Below, in pieces: positions 18,213 through 27,209 of a stretch of DNA of 64,000 nucleotides; within the stretch, counting starts at the first letter, position 1, and each line of letters begins with the position of its first letter. Origin of the DNA: DTU072 sp050309775 (lineage in GTDB: Bacteria; Bacillota; Clostridia; Christensenellales; DTU072). The DNA lies in contig JBNRMV010000008.1 of NCBI GenBank assembly GCA_050309775.1, forward strand, positions 124,001 through 188,000, in the 5' to 3' direction. A program made the position numbers and the translations under genes. The notes under the pieces were generated by a model. The model ran no database searches and was not told the origin of the DNA. It worked only from the letters and a program-made list of their open reading frames with translations.

Positions 18213-20003
18213 ATGAAATTAACAGGCGGCGAGATAGTTGTAAAACATTTAGTAAACGAAAAAGTGCCTTACATTATCGGCATTCCCGGGCATGGTGTGT
18301 TGGGGCTTTTTGACGCAATCAGAAAGGAAGAAAAGAGCGGCGGAATAAAATATATTCAGGTCAAGCATGAGCAGGCAGCCACAGCAATGGCCGACGGCTA
18401 TTACCGCGCTTGCGGCAAGCCGCTGGCGGTTTTTTCATCAATAGGACCCGGCACGCTGAACACAGCCATAGGGCTGGGAACGGCTTATGTAGACTCAACG
18501 GCATTTTTGCAGCTCTGCGGCGATACCCATACTCATATGAAAGGAGTAGGCGTGTTGCAGGAAGTCGAAAGATATCAAGACAGCAACATAATAAGAAGTC
18601 TTGAGCCGCTTGCAAAACGCAGTTGGCGCGCTGAAAGCATAAAACAACTTCCAAAAATAATGCGCCGCGCGTTCAATTTCATGACAACGGGCAGAGGCGG
18701 ACCCTGCGTGTTGGCGCTGCCCATGGACATACAGGCTGAAAGCTCTGAATGTGAAATCTTGCCGGCAGAAAACAACCGTGCCGGCTCAATGCCTGCGGCG
18801 GACATGGCGTATATCAAAAAAGCCATAGAACTGATGAAAACGGCAAAAAGACCGCTGATACTTGCAGGAGGCGGCGCGCTGAAATCAAGAGTAAGCGCAG
18901 AGATTTTATCGCTTGCCGAAAAATGGGGCGCTGCCGTGATAACCACGCTGCAAGGCAAGGGTGCCGTAGCCGAAGGGCATGCTCAATACGCATTCCATAC
19001 CGGCTCAAAGGGAACTCCGGTGGGATTGGCTTTGGCAAGAAGCGCCGATGTCATATTGGCGCTGGGCACAAGGTTTGCTGACGAAACAACTTGTTCCTAC
19101 CGCAAGGGCGTCAGCTTCAACTTTCCCGACACAAAACTCATACACATAGACATTGACGCCGCCGAGATAGGCAAAAATTATGCCGCCGACATCGGAATAA
19201 TTGCCGATTTGAAAGACGCATTAAACAAACTAAATGAAAATTTTGGAGAACATAGCCCGAACAAAGCGTATTTGGAAGAAATCACTGCGCTAAAAGCCCA
19301 ATGGGCAGATTATTTGAAAAAGATAAGAACGCAGCAAACAAAGGATATTACAATATCGCAGCTTATCGGCAAACTCAATGAGGTACTGCCCGATAACACA
19401 ATCATTTCCACTTCGTCTGGCAATACTCAGGCGCAGCTTTTTCAAGAATACTGCTACAAGAAACCGTATTGCAATCTGACCACGGGCGGTTTTTCAACAA
19501 TGGGTTGGGCGGTGCCTGCCGCCATGGGCGCAAAGTTGGCAGCCCCCGAACAGCCTGTCGTAGCATTGCTGGGCGACGGTGACTTTATGATGATTATGCA
19601 GGAGTTGTCCACAATGGCGCAATACGAAATACCCGTCATAGTAGTAATGGCGGACAATTCAGGGTGGATGGCAATCAAGGATTTGCAAATGGACGCATTG
19701 GGAGAACATGCGGCGTTCGGCAATGATTTTCTAAGAAACGGCGAGGTTTACACCCCGGATTTTCCCTCAATATCAAAGGCATTCGGCATAAAAACATACG
19801 AAGTAACAACGCTGGACGACTTGCAACAGGTCATGCAAAAAGCCATAGCCGACAACAAACCGGCATTTGTCTATGCCAAAGTAAGCCGCGAGTATCCTTT
19901 GACCGGCGGCAAGGCTTTCGGTTGGTGGGATGTGCCCATTCCCGAATATGACAAACAGCGCCGAGAGCAATACGAAAAAGCAAAAAGCCAAGAAACCATA
20001 TAG
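18213..20003 (+). CDS. Thiamine pyrophosphate-dependent enzyme (IolD/acetolactate synthase-like)
   Basis: 596 residues from ATG 18213, set by GGAGG; an upstream ATG at 18192 has no site. Three-domain ThDP enzyme: N-terminal PYR domain with the catalytic Glu53 in VKHEQAATAMADGY, a central Rossmann domain (about 195-330), and a C-terminal PP domain with GDGDF...DNSGW for Mg and diphosphate binding. Closest in look to IolD (trihydroxycyclohexanedione hydrolase) and acetolactate synthase relatives. Neighbours (dehydrogenase, isomerase, symporter) favour a sugar or cyclitol pathway, but iolB, iolC, iolE and iolJ are absent, so the reaction is open. Confidence 0.8.
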   Translation: MKLTGGEIVVKHLVNEKVPYIIGIPGHGVLGLFDAIRKEEKSGGIKYIQVKHEQAATAMADGYYRACGKPLAVFSSIGPGTLNTAIGLGTAYVDSTAFLQLCGDTHTHMKGVGVLQEVERYQDSNIIRSLEPLAKRSWRAESIKQLPKIMRRAFNFMTTGRGGPCVLALPMDIQAESSECEILPAENNRAGSMPAADMAYIKKAIELMKTAKRPLILAGGGALKSRVSAEILSLAEKWGAAVITTLQGKGAVAEGHAQYAFHTGSKGTPVGLALARSADVILALGTRFADETTCSYRKGVSFNFPDTKLIHIDIDAAEIGKNYAADIGIIADLKDALNKLNENFGEHSPNKAYLEEITALKAQWADYLKKIRTQQTKDITISQLIGKLNEVLPDNTIISTSSGNTQAQLFQEYCYKKPYCNLTTGGFSTMGWAVPAAMGAKLAAPEQPVVALLGDGDFMMIMQELSTMAQYEIPVIVVMADNSGWMAIKDLQMDALGEHAAFGNDFLRNGEVYTPDFPSISKAFGIKTYEVTTLDDLQQVMQKAIADNKPAFVYAKVSREYPLTGGKAFGWWDVPIPEYDKQRREQYEKAKSQETI

Positions 20004-20018
20004 GACGGGAGGCAAATT

Positions 20019-21218
20019 ATGAAAATGAAATTTGTTATGATAGGCTGCGGCAGAATAGCAACGCTGCATGTCGCCGGCTATAAGGACAACAAAGACGCAG
20101 AACTTTATGGTGTATTTGACAAAAATATGTCGGCGGCCAAGAAGTTTGCAGAGGAACACGGCATACCAAAAATATATGACAGCTACGAGGCGGTTTTGGC
20201 GGACAAGGAAGTCACCGCAGTAGAAATTCTTGTGCCTCATCATTTGCATTGCGAATTGACGGTGCAGGCGGCGGCAGCCGGCAAGCATGTTTCGGTGCAA
20301 AAGCCCATGGCTATGAACCTTGAAGAGTGTGACAAAATGATTGCTGCGGCAAAAGCCAATAATGTCAAGCTGAGAGTGTATGAAAACTTTGTCTTTTATC
20401 CTCCGTACCAGCTGGCAAAAAAGCTGCTTGACGACGGCGAAATCGGCGAACCGCAAGGCATGCGATACAAAATGAATAATTGCTCATTATGCTCTTTGAA
20501 TGCTCCTGCCGCAAAAATGCGAGCAAAGGCGGCAGGCGTGAGTATGGACGAACTGAAACCCACAGGCTGGAAAGTGGATACCCTATCTTGGACTTGGCGG
20601 CTAAACGAAACTTTGTCCGGCGGCGGCCCGGTTATTTTTGATGACGGTTATCACAAGTTTTCGGTTATAATAAACATGCTGGGAGAAGTCGAAAAGGTCA
20701 ACTCATGGATAGACTATACTCCGGTAATACCCGGGGTGTATCAGGATTGCCCGGCGACTATTATGTGGAAACACAAAGACAAGAAAGTTTATGGCGTTTT
20801 TGATGTCACTTCATCGAAGGATATGTACATAGAAAGCAAGTATTATACCTGTGACGAGCGCATGGAAATTACGGGGTCCAGAGGAATTTTGTGGGTGACG
20901 AGATGTACAGCCACCCTCATGCCCGAGGTTGCTCCGGTCATTATGTACCGTGACGGAAAGCTGACGGAATATTGGGATATGCCGTGTGACTGGCAGGATT
21001 CGTTTACAAATTGCACAAGGGACTTTATTGAAGCCATACGCGACGACCGCGAGCCGGTTTTGTCGGGCGAAAAGGGCAGAGAGGTGCTGAAGTTTGCGCT
21101 GGCGGCCATAGATTCGGCAAAGCGCAACCATGAAGTATATCTTGATCGCTATGAGGACAAGGCTGTTCCTAAAAAGAAAGGTTTTTTGAGCATAGTTTTT
21201 AGCAAAAAGAAAAAATAA
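20019..21218 (+). CDS. Gfo/Idh/MocA-family oxidoreductase
   Basis: 399 residues. N-terminal Rossmann domain with MIGCGRIATLHVAGY (about 7-21), the EILVPHHLHCELTV segment, and the QKPMAMNLEECD motif (about 94-105) whose Lys-Pro is typical of this family. The C-terminal part is the family's open beta-sheet domain. Unusual: a cysteine-rich insert (NNCSLCSLNA) near 152-161 and a basic tail ending in KKKK. Second gene of the operon, 15 bases after the TPP enzyme, with GGGAGG. Likely oxidises or reduces a sugar, inositol or related polyol with NAD(P). Confidence 0.85.
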   Translation: MKMKFVMIGCGRIATLHVAGYKDNKDAELYGVFDKNMSAAKKFAEEHGIPKIYDSYEAVLADKEVTAVEILVPHHLHCELTVQAAAAGKHVSVQKPMAMNLEECDKMIAAAKANNVKLRVYENFVFYPPYQLAKKLLDDGEIGEPQGMRYKMNNCSLCSLNAPAAKMRAKAAGVSMDELKPTGWKVDTLSWTWRLNETLSGGGPVIFDDGYHKFSVIINMLGEVEKVNSWIDYTPVIPGVYQDCPATIMWKHKDKKVYGVFDVTSSKDMYIESKYYTCDERMEITGSRGILWVTRCTATLMPEVAPVIMYRDGKLTEYWDMPCDWQDSFTNCTRDFIEAIRDDREPVLSGEKGREVLKFALAAIDSAKRNHEVYLDRYEDKAVPKKKGFLSIVFSKKKK

Positions 21219-21237
21219 CCAAATGGGGAGAGAGAAA

Positions 21238-21864
21238 ATGAAAGTAGCAGTAATAAATGAAGTGTCTGCAAAAGACAAAAACAAGGATATAATTGATGCG
21301 TTGGAAAGCTGCGGCGTGACGGCAATAAATGTGGGAATGGCGGCGGATACTACGGATATAGAACTGACATATATACATACCGGACTTATGGCGGCGGTGC
21401 TATTAAATCTTGGCGCTGTCGACATGGTTGTCGGCGGATGCGGCACGGGACAGGGTTTTATGCTGTCGGCTATGCAATACCCTGAGGTCTATTGCGGACA
21501 CATTACCGATGCGCTGGAGGCATGGCTCTTTAGCCAAATAAACGGCGGCAACTGTATTTCGCTGGCGCTCAACAAGGGCTATGGCTGGGCGGGAAAAATA
21601 AACCTTGATTACATTTTTGAAAAGCTGTTCAAGGACGAGATAGGCGCAGGCTATCCTCCAGAAAGAGCACAAAGTCAAAAAGCCAGCCGAAAAAAACTTG
21701 CCGGCATCTCACTGGCTACGCACAAAAACATCAAGGATATCTTGCTTAGCATCGATGAAGATATCATCAGCACTGTTTTTTCGCACAAGCCGTTTGTAGA
21801 CTTGGTGACGGCAGATGTCAAAAACAAAGATTTGCAAAAATTTATTATAAAAATGTTTTTATAA
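21238..21864 (+). CDS. RpiB/LacAB-family sugar-phosphate isomerase
   Basis: 208 residues from ATG 21238 (GGGGAG just upstream; the earlier ATG at 21223 is inside the spacer). The GGCGTGQGF loop (66-74) holds the catalytic Cys of RpiB/LacA/LacB isomerases. It is about 60 residues longer than RpiB; the extra C-terminal helices after residue 145 are of unknown role, and similar long forms are annotated as RpiB-like proteins. Third gene of the operon; fits isomerisation of a pathway intermediate. Confidence 0.8.
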   Translation: MKVAVINEVSAKDKNKDIIDALESCGVTAINVGMAADTTDIELTYIHTGLMAAVLLNLGAVDMVVGGCGTGQGFMLSAMQYPEVYCGHITDALEAWLFSQINGGNCISLALNKGYGWAGKINLDYIFEKLFKDEIGAGYPPERAQSQKASRKKLAGISLATHKNIKDILLSIDEDIISTVFSHKPFVDLVTADVKNKDLQKFIIKMFL

Positions 21865-21875
21865 AAGGAGTAATA

Positions 21876-22622
21876 ATGAGCAAAAGTCTTGAAAGGGGCT
21901 TGCAATCGCTGTTGCTGTTGGCATCCAGAAAGAGTGTAGGCGTCACCGAACTTGCTGAGGAGTTGGAAGTAAACAAAAGCACGGCTTACCGCATTTTGGA
22001 AACGCTGCGCACATTCAACATGGCAGAACAGGACAAGAGCACACTAAAATACAAACTGGGACCTACGGTACTCAAGTTTTCCGAACAACTGTATAAAAAC
22101 CTCAGCATCATAAGTATTGCTCGTCCGTATATGCAGGAAATATCCGATACAGAGGGAGAATCCGTGCATTTATGTATTTTGTCAAATGACAGCGCCGTTG
22201 TCATAGAACAAATAATGACTTCGTCAAGGCTGATAGTCAACGCCAAGGTAGGCAACAAGGAGCCGTTGCACAGTTCATCTGTCGGCAAATGCCTTCTTGC
22301 GTTCAGTCCGCCACAAACCGTTGAACAAATACTTCAAGCGCCGCTTGAGAAATTTACCGACAAAACCATCACTTCAAAAGAAAAGCTGCTTGAGGAACTG
22401 GAAAAAATCCGTCAACAGGGTTATGCCATTGACGACGGCGAAATCACCGAAGAAATACGCTGTATAGCTGTGCCGATTTTTAATCATCGCCGGGAAGCAA
22501 ATTATTCGCTGGGAGTGTCGGGCCCGTCGGGTCGCATGAAGGCATATAAACTAAAGACCATTGCATCGGCTCTTATGAGAGCAGGCAATGCAATTTCGGC
22601 TCAACTGGGATATGTTAATTAG
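21876..22622 (+). CDS. IclR-family transcriptional regulator
   Basis: 248 residues: a winged helix-turn-helix (about 5-60, VTELAEELEVNKSTAYRILE) and an IclR effector domain (about 75-245, HLCILSNDSAVVIEQ, SSVGKCLLAF and the late IAVPIFNH). IclR proteins respond to small metabolites and usually control the operon they sit in, so it probably controls the genes from 18213. AAGGAG precedes the start. The palindrome at 18112-18132 is a candidate target. Confidence 0.93.
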   Translation: MSKSLERGLQSLLLLASRKSVGVTELAEELEVNKSTAYRILETLRTFNMAEQDKSTLKYKLGPTVLKFSEQLYKNLSIISIARPYMQEISDTEGESVHLCILSNDSAVVIEQIMTSSRLIVNAKVGNKEPLHSSSVGKCLLAFSPPQTVEQILQAPLEKFTDKTITSKEKLLEELEKIRQQGYAIDDGEITEEIRCIAVPIFNHRREANYSLGVSGPSGRMKAYKLKTIASALMRAGNAISAQLGYVN

Positions 22623-22640
22623 AACTGGGAGGGGTGACTT

Positions 22641-24122
22641 ATGAATAGTATAAAAAGAAAACTCTGTTACGCCAGCGGCGATGTGTACGGCGGAGCGGCA
22701 TTTTTGATTTTCAGCCTGCTGTATATGAACTTCCTTGTGCTTGTGGAGCAGTTGCCGGTGGTGGCGGCTTCAGCAATAATATTTGTCGGCAAAATCTGGG
22801 ATGCTATCACCGACCCGGTTATGGGCAATATCTCCGACAAGACAAGGTCGCGTTTCGGCAGACGGCGTTTTTATTTTCTTGCCGGCATTGTACCGGTATT
22901 TTTGTCATTCATAACGCTGTTTTATTCTTTCGGCATAGATTCTATAACAGCTAAGATTGTTTATCATACTTTCGCATACATGTTCTTTGGGACAGCATTT
23001 ACCATAGTTATGGTACCCTATAATGCCATTTTGTGTGAAATCACTTCTGACTACAATGAGCGCACCAGTTATACCACAATCAGAATGCTTGTGTCGGCAG
23101 GAGCCTCTCTTGTTGCCGCAGTTGTACCCAGCATGGTAATAAAAGCCATTGGCGGCGAAGTCAACGGACCTGCGCAAAAAAACGGCTATCTTGTTATGGC
23201 AATAATGATGGCGGCAATATTCGGGCTGTGCTGGCTGATTACCTTTTTAGGCACCAAGGAAAGAAAAGACCTTTTGACCCCTCAAACAATAAATCTGCGC
23301 ATGTGGCTGTCGCTGTTCAAAAACAAATCTTACCGCATCTTTTTGGGGATTTTCCTGTCCTTTCAAGTTGCCGTAGACCTCATGCTGGCGCTTTTTATAT
23401 TCTATGTGGATATAGTACTTTTGAAGTACAAGAGTTATGAACTGATTATCGGAGTGCTGTTGGTCTTCTCCATGCTGTTTATGGTGTTGCAGGGTTGGAT
23501 TGCAAAAAAGAAAGGCAAGGCGTTCCCCCTTTTCATAGGTATGCCTATATGGATATTGGCGTCGCTGGCATTCATATTCCTTGACAGTGCAACGCCTGTT
23601 ATTTTGGTGTGCATTCTTGCGGCGTTTATAGCCGTAGGTTCTTCTGCCGGCAATTTGTCGACATGGTCGATGTTGACGGACATATATGATGTCGATGAGA
23701 TTATGACCGGTAAAAGACGGGAGGGCATTTACAGCGGCTTTACAACATTCACAAGAAAGGCTGCCAGCGGCATAGCCGTGCTGATTCTTGGTTTTGGCTT
23801 AAAGGTTTTTGGTTTTGACCAGAACGAATACAATATCCTAAAGAGCCAGATGGCTGATTTTGATCCCGCAACATATGCGCAGTCGGGGCTGGTGCAGGGT
23901 ATCAAGTGGATGTTTGTTGTCATACCCGTACTGTTGCTTTCAATAACACTGTTCTTTGCGCTCAAATACAAGTTGAACAACAAGAGATTTGATACTGTGC
24001 TAAAAGGCATCGAACTGCTGAAAGAGGGCGAAAACCTTGCGGAAGAAATGAGTCAGGAAGAAATAAAGGACATAGAGCTGGTGACGGGCGCAAAGGCAAG
24101 CGACCTTTGGGCTCACAAATAG
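22641..24122 (+). CDS. GPH-family (glycoside-pentoside-hexuronide) symporter
   Basis: 493 residues, about 12 membrane helices, major facilitator fold. The KIWDAITDPVMGNISDKTRS stretch (about 51-70) followed by RFGRRR is the GPH signature between helices 2 and 3. Members import sugars, glycosides or hexuronides with Na or H ions. Last gene of the operon with GGGAGG upstream, so it likely brings in the substrate. The final 10 bases overlap the end of the convergent phosphoesterase gene, and no terminator is seen between them. Confidence 0.9.
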   Translation: MNSIKRKLCYASGDVYGGAAFLIFSLLYMNFLVLVEQLPVVAASAIIFVGKIWDAITDPVMGNISDKTRSRFGRRRFYFLAGIVPVFLSFITLFYSFGIDSITAKIVYHTFAYMFFGTAFTIVMVPYNAILCEITSDYNERTSYTTIRMLVSAGASLVAAVVPSMVIKAIGGEVNGPAQKNGYLVMAIMMAAIFGLCWLITFLGTKERKDLLTPQTINLRMWLSLFKNKSYRIFLGIFLSFQVAVDLMLALFIFYVDIVLLKYKSYELIIGVLLVFSMLFMVLQGWIAKKKGKAFPLFIGMPIWILASLAFIFLDSATPVILVCILAAFIAVGSSAGNLSTWSMLTDIYDVDEIMTGKRREGIYSGFTTFTRKAASGIAVLILGFGLKVFGFDQNEYNILKSQMADFDPATYAQSGLVQGIKWMFVVIPVLLLSITLFFALKYKLNNKRFDTVLKGIELLKEGENLAEEMSQEEIKDIELVTGAKASDLWAHK

Positions 24123-24931
24123 ATTTCGGCAACGGGCAAATGATAGCTGTTATAAAGACGATACGAAATAACGCTATCGCCCAGTCCTCTTGAAACCACA
24201 AGATATTTGCCGTCCTTATGGTACAAACCGCTGTCGAACTTTGGGAAGGCGCCTTGACCGGGAGAATATAGACCCTGTCCGAAAATACGGAACTGTCCCC
24301 CGTGCGCATGACCGCCGAATGTAACCAGCGGCTGTAAGGTATCATTCAAGTATTGCGGCCATTTTTCCGGACGGTGCGCCAAAAGCAGCAACGGCAGGTT
24401 GCGGTTCAGCGAAGTATATCCCTTTATGCTATCTTTGCCATAGATTACTTTGTCGCTGACGCCGGCTATCGAAATGCGCCGAGCTCTTATTTGTATTTCA
24501 CGGCAATCGTTTTCCAAAAGGGTGATGTTGTTTTTTGAAAGCAACTGTTTGAAATAGCGCAGATTTTCGTTTATGGCTTCGTGGTTTCCCAGTACTGCAA
24601 AGCAAAGCGCCTTTTGCGAAAGAGCCGCAAAGAAAGAATCAAGTTCGGCGACATGCTGTTTTTCTGTGGTGGAATCGATGGTGTCGCCAGTGATAAAGAT
24701 TAAATCAGGCTTGATGCTGTCAATACGCTCATAAATGAATTCCAGACTGCAACCGCTTTTGGGATAGTGCAAGTCGCTAATCTGCATAACCGTAATTTTC
24801 GTGCTGCCTTGACCGATGCGGAAAACTTCGGCTTTGGTTTTGTCGGAAACGGCTCTGCCTATCAGCGTAAAGCCGATTAGCAAGCAAGCGGTAAATACTA
24901 TTATTACTATGATATATCTAAGTTTTTTCAT
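24113..24931 (-). CDS. YkuE-like membrane-anchored metallophosphoesterase
   Basis: 272 residues with an N-terminal membrane anchor (about 5-27). Metal-site motifs: DLH (53-55), GD (82-83), GNHE (115-118), AHRP (about 185-188) and GHAHGGQ (207-213), the YkuE/YaeI pattern; these proteins act on membrane or wall phosphodiesters such as UDP-diacylglucosamine-like substrates, though this one is untested. No ribosome binding site lies before the ATG; a TATAAT ends 10 bases upstream, so the mRNA may have almost no leader. Confidence 0.88.
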   Translation of the reverse strand: MKKLRYIIVIIVFTACLLIGFTLIGRAVSDKTKAEVFRIGQGSTKITVMQISDLHYPKSGCSLEFIYERIDSIKPDLIFITGDTIDSTTEKQHVAELDSFFAALSQKALCFAVLGNHEAINENLRYFKQLLSKNNITLLENDCREIQIRARRISIAGVSDKVIYGKDSIKGYTSLNRNLPLLLLAHRPEKWPQYLNDTLQPLVTFGGHAHGGQFRIFGQGLYSPGQGAFPKFDSGLYHKDGKYLVVSRGLGDSVISYRLYNSYHLPVAEIYL

Positions 24932-24941
24932 TGATAATAAT

Positions 24942-24971
24942 ATTATATTGCAAAGCCGGCAATTTTCTCAA
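24942..24971 (-). promoter_or_regulatory. Promoter of the YkuE-like gene, very short leader
   Basis: Minus-strand TTGAGA (24971-24966), 18-base spacer, TATAAT (24947-24942). The ATG is at 24931, ten bases after the -10, so only about four leader bases would be transcribed. Confidence 0.55.
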
Positions 24972-25148
24972 TAAATTATGGTATAATAATAAAAATGCAA
25001 TAAGGCGAAAATTATAGTTTGTATCAAAAAACCAAGCCGCAGATATGCCGAAGAATGCCGATGGCGGAAAGATAATATTATGTCATTTCTTGTCAATTGA
25101 AAGAAAAGAGGGCGTTTTCGGCAAATGACGGCAAAAATTTAATTATTG

Positions 25149-25177
25149 TTGACTTTTATTGCTCATTAATTTATAAT
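25149..25177 (+). promoter_or_regulatory. Sigma-A promoter of the greA-lysS operon
   Basis: TTGACT, 17-base spacer, TATAAT; near-perfect consensus 56 bases before the greA ATG. Confidence 0.88.
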
Positions 25178-25232
25178 CTATTACTATAATATATATAATC
25201 TTATTTTATCATAATGAGATTAGGAGGAAGCA

Positions 25233-25706
25233 ATGGCAGAAGTAATCAAAGTAACCCGCGAGAAATTTGAGGAACTCACCGCAAGACTGAAATACCTCGA
25301 GACCGAAGCAAGAGGTGAAGTGGCTGCCGCCATCAAAACAGCTAAGGAGTTCGGCGACTTGTCCGAAAATGCCGAATACGCTGCTGCCAAAGACGCACAA
25401 ATTCAAATAGAAACCGAAATAGCCAAACTTGCGGATACGCTTACTTACATTGAAGTGCTTGACGATGCCGAAATCAACGACAAGGTGGTGTCTTTTGGCA
25501 CGCTGGTTACCGTCATCGACATGGAAGATGGCGAAACCATACAATACCGCATTCTTTCAACGCTTGAGGCAAGCAGCCGCGAAAACAAAATCAGCGACCA
25601 AAGTCCGATTGGCAAGGCGCTGTTGGGACACAAAAAAGGCGACATTGTCGAGGTATCGACCCCCGGCGGCATCGTATCGCTAAAAATCAAGGATATCAAA
25701 AAATAA
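25233..25706 (+). CDS. greA: Transcription elongation factor GreA
   Basis: 157 residues. N-terminal coiled coil (about 5-77) with the acidic tip AKEFGDLSENAEYAAAK (36-52), whose Asp and Glu reach the RNA polymerase active site to restart backtracked complexes, then the FKBP-like C-terminal domain ending SPIGKALLGHKKGD and a terminal beta strand. AGGAGG precedes the ATG. lysS follows 10 bases later, a common greA-lysS pairing in Firmicutes. Confidence 0.96.
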   Translation: MAEVIKVTREKFEELTARLKYLETEARGEVAAAIKTAKEFGDLSENAEYAAAKDAQIQIETEIAKLADTLTYIEVLDDAEINDKVVSFGTLVTVIDMEDGETIQYRILSTLEASSRENKISDQSPIGKALLGHKKGDIVEVSTPGGIVSLKIKDIKK

Positions 25707-25716
25707 CGGAGAAAAA

Positions 25717-27207
25717 ATGTCTGAAAAAATAAACACGCTGATTGAAGAACTTGATATAAACGAAATAATAGCCATTCGCCGCAAAAAACTTGAAGACCTG
25801 AAAGAAAGCGGCAATGACCCTTACGAAATAACCAAGTACGACAAAACCCATTCCACGAATGAGGTTTTTGAAAATTATCAAGAGCTGGAGGGCAAGGAGA
25901 TATCCATAGCCGGAAGAATTGTTTCAAAAAGGGTTATGGGCAAGGCAAGTTTTTGCCATTTGCTTGACGAAAAAGGTCAAATGCAAATTTATTTGCGTGT
26001 TGACGAGTTGGGCGCCGAAGTTTATGATGAATTCAAAAAACTTGACATAGGCGACATAATCGGCGTCACCGGCATAGTTTTCACTACGCACAAAGGCGAA
26101 AAGAGCATAAAAGCCAAGTCTTATATCTTGTTGTCAAAGTCTCTGTTGCCACTTCCTGAGAAGTTCCATGGTCTGAGAGACCAGGATTTGCGCTATCGCC
26201 AAAGATATGTCGACCTTATAGCCAACCCTGAAGTAAAAGAGACTTTCAAAAAACGCTCAAAAATAATAAGCTGTATGAGGCGCTTTCTTGATGAGAAAGG
26301 CTTCATAGAAGTCGAAACCCCAATCTTGAACACAATTCCCGGCGGCGCCAACGCAAAGCCTTTTATCACGCACCACAATACGCTGGATATTGATATGTAC
26401 TTGCGCATTGCGCCAGAACTATATCTGAAAAGGCTGATTGTCGGCGGCTTTGAAAAGGTTTATGAAATAGGCAGACTTTTCCGCAACGAGGGCATGAGCA
26501 TAAAGCATAATCCCGAATTCACCACCATAGAACTTTATCAGGCATATGCCGACTACAACGATATGATGGACATCACGGAAGAGCTGTTTAAGTATTGCGC
26601 TCAAGAAGTGTTAGGCACTACGCTGCTTAATTATCAGGGCATCGAGATTGACCTTGGCGGCAAGTGGAGAAGAGTCACCATGACAGAGTTGGTACGGGAG
26701 CATACCGGCATTGACTTTGACACAATGGACATGCCCGAAATAATAAGAAGGGCGGCAGAAATAGGCGTGGAGCTTACAAAAGACATAAGCTGGGGCAATG
26801 CGCTTTATGAGATTTTTGACCAAAAGCTGGAAGAAAAGCTGGTTCAACCGACTTTTGTTACGGATTACCCCGTTGAAGTCAGCCCTCTTGCAAAGAGGAA
26901 AAAGTCTGACCCAAGACTTACCGAAAGGTTTGAATTTTTCATTACCTCCAGAGAATTGGGCAACGCTTTCAGCGAACTCAACGACCCAATAGACCAAAAG
27001 AGCCGTTTTGAAGAACAGGTCAAACAAAGAGCAAAGGGTGACGAAGAAGCGCAAATGATGGATGAGGACTTTGTCACGGCGCTGGAGTATGCGCTGCCTC
27101 CGACGGGAGGACTGGGCATAGGTATTGACAGAATGGTTATGCTATTTACCGACAATTCTTCAATACGCGATGTGCTGCTTTTCCCGACAATGAAGCCGCG
27201 GAAATAA
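25717..27207 (+). CDS. lysS: Lysyl-tRNA synthetase, class II
   Basis: 496 residues, normal bacterial length. N-terminal OB fold for the anticodon (about 55-165) and class II catalytic domain with motif 2 (GRLFRNEGMSIKHNPEFTTI, about 249-268) and motif 3 (GGLGIGIDRMVML, about 467-479). Second gene of a long operon; no T-box leader is seen, so control is through the greA promoter. Confidence 0.97.
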   Translation: MSEKINTLIEELDINEIIAIRRKKLEDLKESGNDPYEITKYDKTHSTNEVFENYQELEGKEISIAGRIVSKRVMGKASFCHLLDEKGQMQIYLRVDELGAEVYDEFKKLDIGDIIGVTGIVFTTHKGEKSIKAKSYILLSKSLLPLPEKFHGLRDQDLRYRQRYVDLIANPEVKETFKKRSKIISCMRRFLDEKGFIEVETPILNTIPGGANAKPFITHHNTLDIDMYLRIAPELYLKRLIVGGFEKVYEIGRLFRNEGMSIKHNPEFTTIELYQAYADYNDMMDITEELFKYCAQEVLGTTLLNYQGIEIDLGGKWRRVTMTELVREHTGIDFDTMDMPEIIRRAAEIGVELTKDISWGNALYEIFDQKLEEKLVQPTFVTDYPVEVSPLAKRKKSDPRLTERFEFFITSRELGNAFSELNDPIDQKSRFEEQVKQRAKGDEEAQMMDEDFVTALEYALPPTGGLGIGIDRMVMLFTDNSSIRDVLLFPTMKPRK

Positions 27208-27209
27208 TC

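Larger units (their letters stand above)
24932..25232. other. Intergenic region between phosphoesterase and greA
   Basis: About 300 bases without a gene. It holds the minus-strand promoter at 24942-24971 and the greA promoter at 25149-25177. The middle (25020-25130) has several short CCG-containing repeats (GCCGAAGAATGCCGATGGCGG) but no convincing hairpin terminator or riboswitch. Confidence 0.6.
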
